Source: Gammaproteobacteria bacterium (GTDB lineage: Bacteria; Pseudomonadota; Gammaproteobacteria; Chromatiales; Chromatiaceae). Taken from it: DNA of 36,993 nucleotides. A program made the translations under genes and the position numbers. The DNA is taken from contig JALORY010000009.1 in NCBI GenBank assembly GCA_025458675.1, forward strand, positions 1 through 36,993, given 5' to 3'. Below the pieces are notes generated by a model that ran no database searches, had not been told where the DNA came from, and was given only the letters and a program-made list of their open reading frames with translations. This document shows, in pieces, positions 30,725 through 36,993 of the stretch (its first letter is position 1; every line of letters begins with the position of its first letter).

Positions 30725-31813
30725 GTGAGCACGGCGGTGCGCAGCCTACGGCTCGGCGAGCTCGCGGCCCACGCCGGCGTCGAGCTGCAGGGCGACCCGG
30801 ACCGCGAGATCAACGGGGTCGCGACCCTGGACGCCGCGGGTCCCGGGGACGTCGCCTTCCTCGCGAACCGTCGCTACCGCGGCGAGCTGGCGGAGTGCCG
30901 GGCCGGGGCCGTGATCCTGCAGGCGGCGGATCGCCGCTCCTGGGACGGCGACGCGCTCGTCACCGCCAATCCCTACCTCGCCTATGCACGCATCGCCGAC
31001 AGGCTGTTTCCGACGCCTGCGGCGCCGGCCGGCATCCACCCGAGCGCGGTGGTCGCCGCCTCGGCGCGGGTCGACCCGACCGCGTCGGTCGGTCCGCTCT
31101 GTGTGGTGGAGGACGAGGCGGAGCTCGGGCCCGGCGTCTGCCTCGGGCCGGGCTGCGTCGTCGGCCGCGGCACCCGGCTCGGCGCCGGTACGCGACTCGT
31201 CGCCCGCGTCACGGTGCTGCACGAGTGCGTCGTCGGCGCGCGCTGCGTGATCCACCCCGGCGCGATCGTCGGCAGCGACGGTTTCGGCAACGCGAACGAC
31301 GGCGAACGCTGGGTCAAGGTGCCGCAGCTCGGCCGGGTGGTGATCGGCGACGACGTCGAGATCGGGGCGAACACCACGGTCGACCGCGGTTCCCTGCGCG
31401 ACACCGTCATCGCCGATGGGGTGCGGCTCGACAACCTGATCCAGGTCGGCCATAACGTCACCATCGGCGCGCACACGGCAGCGGCCGCCTTCGTCGGGAT
31501 CTCGGGCTCGACAGCGATCGGCAGCCGCTGCACGCTGGGCGGCGCGGCCGGCTTCGCCGGGCACCTGTCCATCGCGGACGACGTGCACGTCACGGGGATG
31601 GCGATGGTCACGCACTCGCTGCGCGAGCCTGGCGCCTATTCGAGCGGCATCCCGGCGCTGCCGAGCCGCGAGTGGCGGCGCAACGTGGCGCGGTTCCAGC
31701 ATCTCGACGAGCTGGTCCGGCGCGTGAGATCCCTCGAGGCTGTCCTCGGCGTGGCGCACGACGTCGATGCGAGCCGCGGCGGTGTCGGGAATTCGGGAAA
31801 CACTGACGCGTAG
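30725..31813 (+). CDS. lpxD: UDP-3-O-acylglucosamine N-acyltransferase
   Basis: Third step of lipid A synthesis: adds the N-linked hydroxyacyl chain from acyl-ACP. The GTG at 30725 follows GGAGGGGAAG and gives 362 residues. An N-terminal uridine-binding domain (about 1-100, with DVAFLANRRY) is followed by a left-handed beta-helix of hexapeptide repeats (about 105-310). The catalytic His243 lies in LDNLIQVGHNVTIGAH. The C-terminal helix is a little longer than in E. coli, ending in a Gly/Ser/Asn-rich tail (GGVGNSGNTDA) that looks disordered. It sits between skp and fabZ. Confidence 0.97.
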   Translation: MSTAVRSLRLGELAAHAGVELQGDPDREINGVATLDAAGPGDVAFLANRRYRGELAECRAGAVILQAADRRSWDGDALVTANPYLAYARIADRLFPTPAAPAGIHPSAVVAASARVDPTASVGPLCVVEDEAELGPGVCLGPGCVVGRGTRLGAGTRLVARVTVLHECVVGARCVIHPGAIVGSDGFGNANDGERWVKVPQLGRVVIGDDVEIGANTTVDRGSLRDTVIADGVRLDNLIQVGHNVTIGAHTAAAAFVGISGSTAIGSRCTLGGAAGFAGHLSIADDVHVTGMAMVTHSLREPGAYSSGIPALPSREWRRNVARFQHLDELVRRVRSLEAVLGVAHDVDASRGGVGNSGNTDA

Positions 31814-31858
31814 GCGGGCCGAGCGCCCGCACGCCGGACGGAGGGGGCCGGTCGACAC

Positions 31859-32293
31859 ATGGACATCCACAAAATTCTCAGCCTGCTGCCGCACCGCTAC
31901 CCTTTCCTGCTCGTGGATCGCGTCCTCGAGTGCACTCCCGGCGAGCGGCTGGTGGCGATCAAGAACGTCACCATCAACGAGCCGTTCTTCCCCGGCCACT
32001 TTCCCGCCCGTCCCGTCATGCCGGGCGTGCTGGTGCTCGAGGCCCTGGCGCAGGCGACGGGCCTGCTGGCCATGGAGTCCGAGCCGGATCTGCGGGTGGA
32101 GGGATCGCTCTACTACCTGGTCGGCATCGACAGCGCGCGCTTCAAGCGGCCGGTGGAGCCCGGCGACCAACTCGTGCTCGACGCCCGGATCGTGAAGCGC
32201 AAGCGCGAGATCTGGGTGTTCACGACCGAGGCGAGCGTCGACGGCAAGATGGTCGCGAGCGCCGACATCATGTGCACGCAACGGGTGTTCTGA
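31859..32293 (+). CDS. fabZ: 3-hydroxyacyl-ACP dehydratase FabZ
   Basis: Dehydrates 3-hydroxyacyl-ACP in fatty acid elongation and so competes with LpxA for the same hydroxyacyl-ACP substrate. The 144-residue hot-dog-fold protein has [14 protein letters not shown] near the start. The active site is [20 protein letters not shown], with His47 and Glu61. The ATG at 31859 is about 14 bases downstream of a GGAGGG stretch. Its stop is 1 base before lpxA; coupling these two genes is typical and fits the shared substrate. Confidence 0.98.
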   Translation: MDIHKILSLLPHRYPFLLVDRVLECTPGERLVAIKNVTINEPFFPGHFPARPVMPGVLVLEALAQATGLLAMESEPDLRVEGSLYYLVGIDSARFKRPVEPGDQLVLDARIVKRKREIWVFTTEASVDGKMVASADIMCTQRVF

Positions 32294-32294
32294 T

Positions 32295-33065
32295 GTGATC
32301 GATCCGCGCGCCGCCATCGCTGCGGGTGCCGAACTGGACGAGGGCGTCAGCGTCGGCCCCTTCGCCGTGATCGGCGACGGCGTGCAGGTCGGCGCGGGCA
32401 CGTGGGTCGGACCGCACGCGGTGATCCAGGGGCCGACCGTGCTCGGCCGCGACAACAGGATCTTCCAGTTCGCCTCGGTGGGCGAGGCCCCGCAGGACAA
32501 GAAGTACGGCGGCGAGCCGACGCGCCTCGAGATCGGCGACCGCAACGTCATCCGCGAATGCGCGACCGTGCACCGCGGCACCGTGCAGGACGCCGGCGTG
32601 ACTCGCGTCGGCAGCGACAACCTGCTGATGGCCTACACCCACGTGGCGCACGACTGCACCATCGGCGACCACGTGATCCTCGCCAACGCAGCCTCGCTCG
32701 GCGGCCACATCACGGTCGGAGACTGGGCGATCCTCGGAGGCTTCGCCATCGTCCACCAGTTCTGCCGGATCGGCGCGCACTGCTTCTGCGGCATGGGCAG
32801 CGTGATCAGCATGGACGTCCCGCCCTACGTCACCGTGAGCGGCCACCCGGCGGCGGCGTACGGCATCAACAGCGAGGGCCTGCAGCGGCGCGGCTTCGCG
32901 CCGGACGCGGTCGCGCGGATCAGGCAGGCCTACAAGGTCCTCTACAAGTCCGGCCTGCGGCTCGAGGAGGCGATCGCCGCGCTCCAGGAGCAGGCGGCCG
33001 AGACGCCCGAGCTCGAGCCGCTCGTCGCCTTCCTGCGCGCGAGCCGGCGCGGGATCGTGCGCTGA
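32295..33065 (+). CDS. lpxA: UDP-N-acetylglucosamine acyltransferase
   Basis: First step of lipid A synthesis: transfers a 3-hydroxyacyl chain to UDP-GlcNAc. The GTG at 32295 lies just after the fabZ stop; the apparent ATG three bases earlier runs into a stop. The 256 residues are mostly left-handed beta-helix hexapeptides. MAYTHVAHDCTIGDHVILAN supplies His116 and the catalytic His119 (E. coli His125 equivalent). The C-terminal helical domain starts near GHPAAAYGINSEGLQRRGF. Acyl-chain length specificity cannot be read with confidence from here. Confidence 0.98.
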   Translation: MIDPRAAIAAGAELDEGVSVGPFAVIGDGVQVGAGTWVGPHAVIQGPTVLGRDNRIFQFASVGEAPQDKKYGGEPTRLEIGDRNVIRECATVHRGTVQDAGVTRVGSDNLLMAYTHVAHDCTIGDHVILANAASLGGHITVGDWAILGGFAIVHQFCRIGAHCFCGMGSVISMDVPPYVTVSGHPAAAYGINSEGLQRRGFAPDAVARIRQAYKVLYKSGLRLEEAIAALQEQAAETPELEPLVAFLRASRRGIVR

Positions 33066-33084
33066 GCGCCCGCGGGCGGCCCGG

Positions 33085-34233
33085 TTGAGCCTGCGGATCG
33101 GCATCGTCGCCGCCGAGCCCTCGGGCGACACCCTCGCCGCCGGACTGATCCGGGCCGTGCGTGCGCGCCGCCCCGACGCCACCTTCGAGGGGGTCGCCGG
33201 CCCCCGGATGATTGCCGCCGGCTGCGACGCCTGGTTCGCCATGGAGCGGCTGTCGGTGATGGGGCTGGTGGAGGTGCTGCGACACCTGCCGGAGCTCGTG
33301 GGCATACGCCGCGCGCTGGCCCGCCGCTGGCGGGATGCCCCACCCGATCTCTTCGTCGGCGTCGACGGACCGGACTTCAACCTCGCCCTCGAGGCCCGCC
33401 TGCGTCGCGGCGGGGTGCGGACCGTCCACTACGTCTGCCCCACGGTGTGGGCCTGGCGGCAGGGGCGGGTGCGGACGCTGCGCGCCAGCGCCGAGCTCGT
33501 CCTCAGCATCTTTCCCTTCGAGTCGCGCTTCCTCGCCGCGCACGGCGTCGCGGCGCGCTACGTCGGCCACCCGCTGGCGGACGAGATCGCGCCCCGGCCG
33601 GATCCGATCCCGGCGCGCGCGCGGCTCGGCATGGCGACCGCCGCGACCACCCTCGCCGTGCTGCCGGGCAGCCGGCTGTCGGAGATCGATTCGCTGGGGC
33701 CCCCGTTCGTCGAGGCCGTGCGGCGGCTCGCGCAATCCCGGCCCGGCCTGCAGGTGGTGACGCCCCTGGTCAACGACCTGACCCGCAAGCGCTTCGAGGC
33801 GATCCTCGCCGCCGCGCAACCCGCGGTGCCGTGGCGCCTGGTCGACGACGCGCGCGAGGCGCTCGCCGCCGCGGACGTCGTCCTCACCGCTTCGGGAACG
33901 GCGACCCTCGAGGCGCTGCTCGTCGGGCGGCCGATGGTGGTCGGTTACCGGGTCCACCCGCTGACCTACCGGGTCGTCCGGATGCTCCGGCTCGTCAAGG
34001 TGCCGCACATCGCGATGGCGAACCTGCTCGCGGGCGAGCGTCTCGCGCCGGAGCTGGTCCAGGACGCCTGCACCGGCGAGGGCCTCGCCGCCGCACTCGA
34101 CGGTTTTCTCGACGACCCGGCCCGTGCGGCCGCGGTGCGGGCACGCTATGCGGAGCTCGCGGCCGGCATGCGCTGCGACACCAATGCGCAGGCGGCCGAC
34201 GCCGTGCTCGCCCTGATCGAGGGGCGCCCGTGA
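33085..34233 (+). CDS. lpxB: Lipid A disaccharide synthase
   Basis: GT19 glycosyltransferase that joins UDP-2,3-diacylglucosamine and lipid X into the lipid A disaccharide at the inner membrane. The 382 residues begin at a TTG (33085; [15 protein letters not shown]), the only in-frame start that keeps the conserved GxVAxEPSGD N-terminus. Other signatures are [46 protein letters not shown] and the donor-site [20 protein letters not shown]. The TTG start and weak ribosome binding site may limit expression. It overlaps rnhB by four bases (GTGA). Confidence 0.97.
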   Translation: MSLRIGIVAAEPSGDTLAAGLIRAVRARRPDATFEGVAGPRMIAAGCDAWFAMERLSVMGLVEVLRHLPELVGIRRALARRWRDAPPDLFVGVDGPDFNLALEARLRRGGVRTVHYVCPTVWAWRQGRVRTLRASAELVLSIFPFESRFLAAHGVAARYVGHPLADEIAPRPDPIPARARLGMATAATTLAVLPGSRLSEIDSLGPPFVEAVRRLAQSRPGLQVVTPLVNDLTRKRFEAILAAAQPAVPWRLVDDAREALAAADVVLTASGTATLEALLVGRPMVVGYRVHPLTYRVVRMLRLVKVPHIAMANLLAGERLAPELVQDACTGEGLAAALDGFLDDPARAAAVRARYAELAAGMRCDTNAQAADAVLALIEGRP

Positions 34234-34817
34234 CGCCGGCCGCCACCGGGCTGGTCTGCGGCATCGACGAGGCCGGGCGCGGGCCGCTGGCGGGGCCGGT
34301 GATCGCGGCCGCGGTCATCCTCGACCCGGCCCGCCCGCTCCCCGGCCTGCGCGACTCGAAGCAGCTCACCGCTGCGCGCCGCGAGGCGCTGGCGGCCGCG
34401 ATCCGGGAGACCGCGCTGGCCTGGGCAGTTGGCCGTGCCGAGCCCGAGGAGATAGACCGGTTGAACATCCTGCGTGCCACGTTGCTCGCGATGCGCCGCG
34501 CCTGCGACGGCCTGCGCCCGGCGCCGGGGCGGGCGCTGGTGGACGGCAACGTGCGGCCCGACCTGTCCTGTGCCTGCGAGACGGTGGTGCGGGGTGACGC
34601 GACGGTGCCGGCGATCAGCGCGGCCTCGATCCTCGCCAAGGTCGCGCGCGACCACGAGATGGCCCAGCTCGACCGGTCCCTGCCCGGCTACGGCTTCGCC
34701 CGGCACAAAGGCTACCCGACGGCAGCCCACCTCGACGCGCTGCACCGCCTCGGCCCGAGTGCTGCACACCGGCTGAGCTTCGGCCCGGTGGCGGCACTCG
34801 TGCGCGGGGGCGGCTGA
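34230..34817 (+). CDS. rnhB: Ribonuclease HII
   Basis: Endoribonuclease that nicks at ribonucleotides in DNA and RNA-DNA hybrids, starting ribonucleotide excision repair. The GTG at 34230, with GAGGGG upstream inside lpxB, gives 195 residues. Metal-binding residues are visible: Asp13-Glu14 in [13 protein letters not shown] and Asp105 in [27 protein letters not shown] and [12 protein letters not shown] complete the type 2 RNase H signatures. lpxB-rnhB-dnaE is a common order. A small hairpin lies in the 73-base gap to dnaE. Confidence 0.98.
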   Translation: MTPAATGLVCGIDEAGRGPLAGPVIAAAVILDPARPLPGLRDSKQLTAARREALAAAIRETALAWAVGRAEPEEIDRLNILRATLLAMRRACDGLRPAPGRALVDGNVRPDLSCACETVVRGDATVPAISAASILAKVARDHEMAQLDRSLPGYGFARHKGYPTAAHLDALHRLGPSAAHRLSFGPVAALVRGGG

Positions 34818-34824
34818 GCCGTCG

Positions 34825-34844
34825 CGGCGCCTTGTCCGGCGCCG
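34825..34844 (+). other. Hairpin between rnhB and dnaE
   Basis: CGGCGCC (34825-34831) and GGCGCCG (34838-34844) form a perfect 7-bp stem with a 6-base loop, 8 bases after the rnhB stop. No U-tract follows. It may partly end the lpx transcript or separate dnaE expression. No convincing dnaE promoter is visible in the rest of the gap. Confidence 0.4.
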
Positions 34845-34890
34845 GGCCGGCCAGTAAGGTTCGATCCTTCCCGCCCCGGAGCCGCCGGTC

Positions 34891-36993
34891 GTGGAGCCCC
34901 GTTTCGTCCACCTGCACGTCCACTCCGAGTACTCGCTCGCCGACGGACTCGCCGACATAAAGGCGCTGGTCCGGGCGACCGCGGGCGCGGGCATGGGCGC
35001 GGTGGCCGTGACGGACCTCTCGAACCTGTTCGCCATGGTGCGCTTCTACAAGGCGGCGATCGGTGCGGGGGTCAAGCCGGTGGTCGGCGTCGACGCGTGG
35101 CTCCGCAACCCCGCCGATCCGGCGCGGCCGGACCAGGCCGTGCTGCTGGTCCAGGACGAGCGCGGCTACCGGAACCTCACGCGCCTGGTGTCGCGGGCAT
35201 ACCGCGAGAACCAGCACCTCGGCAAGGCGCTGCTCGAGACCGACTGGTTGCTGGCCGCGAACGAGGGGCTGATCGTGCTCTCCGGCGGTCGGGAGGGGGA
35301 CGTCGGCCGGGCGCTGCTGGCGGGCCACGAGCCGGAGGCGCGGGCGCTGCTCGACCGTTGGCTCACCGCCTTCGGCGACCGCTACTACCTGGAGCTGGTG
35401 CGCACCGGTCGGCTGCACGAGGAGGAGTACCTGCAGGCGGCGGTCGCGCTCGCCGCGGACAAGGGCGTTCCCGTGGTCGCCAGCAACGACGTGCGGTTCC
35501 TGGCGCCCGCCGACTTCCAGGCCCACGAGGTGCGGGTCTGCATCCACGACGGCCGGATACTCGACGACCCGCGCCGGCCACGGCTCTACAGCGAGGAGCA
35601 GTACCTCCGCTCGCCGGAGGAGATGGCGGCGCGCTTCGCCGACCTGCCGGAGGCGCTAGCCAACTCGGTCGAGATCGCCCGGCGCTGCAACCTCGAGCTG
35701 TCCCTCGGCAGGTACGTGCTGCCCGCCTTTCCCGTGCCCGCAGGCATGACTGCGGACCAGCACTTCGTCGCGCTGGCGCGGGAGGGCCTCGCGGCGCGCC
35801 TGGCGGCACGCGCGCAGGCGGCGCCGGTCGGCGAGGGCGAGCGCGCCGACTACGAGCGGCGCCTCGAGGCCGAGATCTCGGTGATCACCGCGATGGGCTT
35901 CACCGGCTACTTCCTGATCGTCGCGGACTTCATCGGGTGGGCGAAGCGCAACGGCGTGCCGGTCGGGCCCGGACGCGGCTCGGGCGCCGGATCCCTCGTC
36001 GCCTACGCGCTGGGCATCACCGACCTCGATCCCATCGAGCACGAGCTGCTCTTCGAGCGCTTCCTCAACCCCGAGCGCGTGTCGATGCCCGACTTCGACA
36101 TCGACTTCTGCATGGAGGGGCGCGACCGCGTCATCGACTACGTGGCGCAGAAGTACGGCCGCGACTGCGTGTCGCAGATCATCACCTACGGCTCGCTCGC
36201 GGCGAAGGCGGTGGTGCGCGACGTGGGCCGCGTGCTGGGGCACCCCTACGGCTTCGTCGACAAGATCGCCAAGCTGGTCCCCTTCGAGCTCGGCATCACG
36301 CTCGACAAGGCGCTGGAGGACAGCGAGGAGCTGCGTGCGCGCTACCAGGAGGAGGAAGAGGTCCGGGAGCTGATCGACATGGCGCGCAAGCTCGAGGGCC
36401 TCGCCCGCAACGCCGGCAAGCACGCGGGCGGCGTGGTGATCGCGCCGGGCGCGCTGACCGACTTCACGCCGCTGTACTGCGAGCCGGGCGGCGAGAACCT
36501 CGTGACCCAGTTCGACAAGGACGACGTCGAGCAGGTGGGGCTCGTCAAGTTCGACTTCCTCGGCCTGCGAACGCTCACGATCATCGACTGGGCGCTCAAG
36601 ACCGTGAATGCGACCCGGGCGGGCCAGGGGCTCGCCCCGCTCGACATCGCCCGCATCCCGATGAACGACCCGGAGTCTTTCGCGCTGCTCAGGCGCTGCG
36701 AGACGGCCGCCGTGTTCCAGCTCGAGTCGCGCGGCATGCGCGAGCTCATCAAGAAGCTGCAGCCGGACAACTTCGACGACATGACGGCGCTCGTGGCGCT
36801 CTACCGGCCGGGCCCGCTGCAGTCGGGCATGGTGGAGGACTTCATCAACCGCAAGCACGGGCGCGCCGCGATCGCCTATCCGCACCCGGCCCTGGAGCCG
36901 ATCCTCAAGCCGACCTACGGCGTGATCCTCTACCAGGAGCAGGTCATGCAGATCGCGCAGGTGCTCGCCGGCTACACGCTCGGCGGCGCCGAC
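34891..36993 (+). CDS. dnaE: DNA polymerase III alpha subunit, 5' part (runs off the window)
   Basis: Catalytic subunit of the replicative polymerase. The GTG at 34891, with GGAG 9 bases upstream, opens a frame of 701 codons that continues past the window edge; a full DnaE has about 1,160 residues. The N-terminal PHP domain starts [16 protein letters not shown]. The polymerase palm is reached at [19 protein letters not shown] and [19 protein letters not shown]. The catalytic aspartates fall at Asp401, Asp403 and Asp555 (KFDFLGL), the E. coli DnaE numbering. The fragment ends YTLGGAD, before the C-terminal fingers, beta-binding and OB domains. It is the type 1 DnaE, not DnaE2 or PolC. Confidence 0.98.
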   Translation, partial: MEPRFVHLHVHSEYSLADGLADIKALVRATAGAGMGAVAVTDLSNLFAMVRFYKAAIGAGVKPVVGVDAWLRNPADPARPDQAVLLVQDERGYRNLTRLVSRAYRENQHLGKALLETDWLLAANEGLIVLSGGREGDVGRALLAGHEPEARALLDRWLTAFGDRYYLELVRTGRLHEEEYLQAAVALAADKGVPVVASNDVRFLAPADFQAHEVRVCIHDGRILDDPRRPRLYSEEQYLRSPEEMAARFADLPEALANSVEIARRCNLELSLGRYVLPAFPVPAGMTADQHFVALAREGLAARLAARAQAAPVGEGERADYERRLEAEISVITAMGFTGYFLIVADFIGWAKRNGVPVGPGRGSGAGSLVAYALGITDLDPIEHELLFERFLNPERVSMPDFDIDFCMEGRDRVIDYVAQKYGRDCVSQIITYGSLAAKAVVRDVGRVLGHPYGFVDKIAKLVPFELGITLDKALEDSEELRARYQEEEEVRELIDMARKLEGLARNAGKHAGGVVIAPGALTDFTPLYCEPGGENLVTQFDKDDVEQVGLVKFDFLGLRTLTIIDWALKTVNATRAGQGLAPLDIARIPMNDPESFALLRRCETAAVFQLESRGMRELIKKLQPDNFDDMTALVALYRPGPLQSGMVEDFINRKHGRAAIAYPHPALEPILKPTYGVILYQEQVMQIAQVLAGYTLGGAD

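Overview
This window is ordinary, densely packed core chromosome from a very GC-rich bacterium. I read it as a gammaproteobacterium, probably of the Chromatiales/Ectothiorhodospiraceae or Xanthomonadales kind. The evidence is the gene order (map/glnD/dap, rpsB-tsf-pyrH-frr-uppS-cdsA-dxr-rseP-bamA-skp-lpxD-fabZ-lpxA-lpxB-rnhB-dnaE, lapA-lapB-pyrF), an outer-membrane and lipid A biogenesis operon, the succinylase lysine pathway, and hrcA with a perfect CIRCE next to RpoH-type promoters. The exact lineage is inference. I find 37 genes, two of them cut by the window edges (recN and dnaE), and no tRNA, rRNA, IS element, prophage or CRISPR array.

Layout. 1-942 (minus): the start of recN, and nadK. 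943-6218 (plus): heat-shock block hrcA-grpE-dnaK-dnaJ. hrcA has a TTGACA promoter and a perfect CIRCE; grpE and dnaK each have their own RpoH-like promoter overlapping the end of the gene before. 6300-7857: dapB and, convergent to it, a short-chain dehydrogenase. 8002-11531 (plus): a lone flagellar hook-length gene fliK behind a possible sigma-54 promoter, then lapA-lapB-pyrF. 11550-15154 (minus): lysine operon dapC-dapD-yffB-dapE with a promoter inside the start of the divergent transporter gene. 15210-16472 (plus): an EamA transporter and a VOC-fold protein. 16483-20328 (minus): map-glnD and a small secreted protein. 20384-36993 (plus): a 16-gene run from rpsB through translation factors (tsf, pyrH, frr), isoprenoid and phospholipid steps (uppS, cdsA, dxr), envelope proteases and chaperones (rseP, bamA, skp), lipid A synthesis (lpxD, fabZ, lpxA, lpxB), rnhB and the first 701 codons of dnaE.

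How the genes work together. The heat-shock block makes the DnaK/DnaJ/GrpE machine and its repressor HrcA; the sequence suggests repressor control of hrcA and sigma-32 activation of grpE and dnaK. The dap genes (dapB apart, dapC/dapD/dapE together) supply diaminopimelate for peptidoglycan and lysine. uppS and dxr supply the undecaprenyl carrier, cdsA supplies CDP-diacylglycerol, and lpxD/fabZ/lpxA/lpxB make lipid A, while lapA/lapB tune LpxC stability and bamA/skp/rseP handle outer-membrane proteins.

I did not find a wholly new system. The observations most worth checking are the layered heat-shock promoter architecture, the isolated fliK with a possible sigma-54 promoter, an SDR lacking the usual catalytic serine, the transporter/VOC/secreted-protein insertion between glnD and dapC, and the structured rpsB leader and rpsB-tsf spacer.
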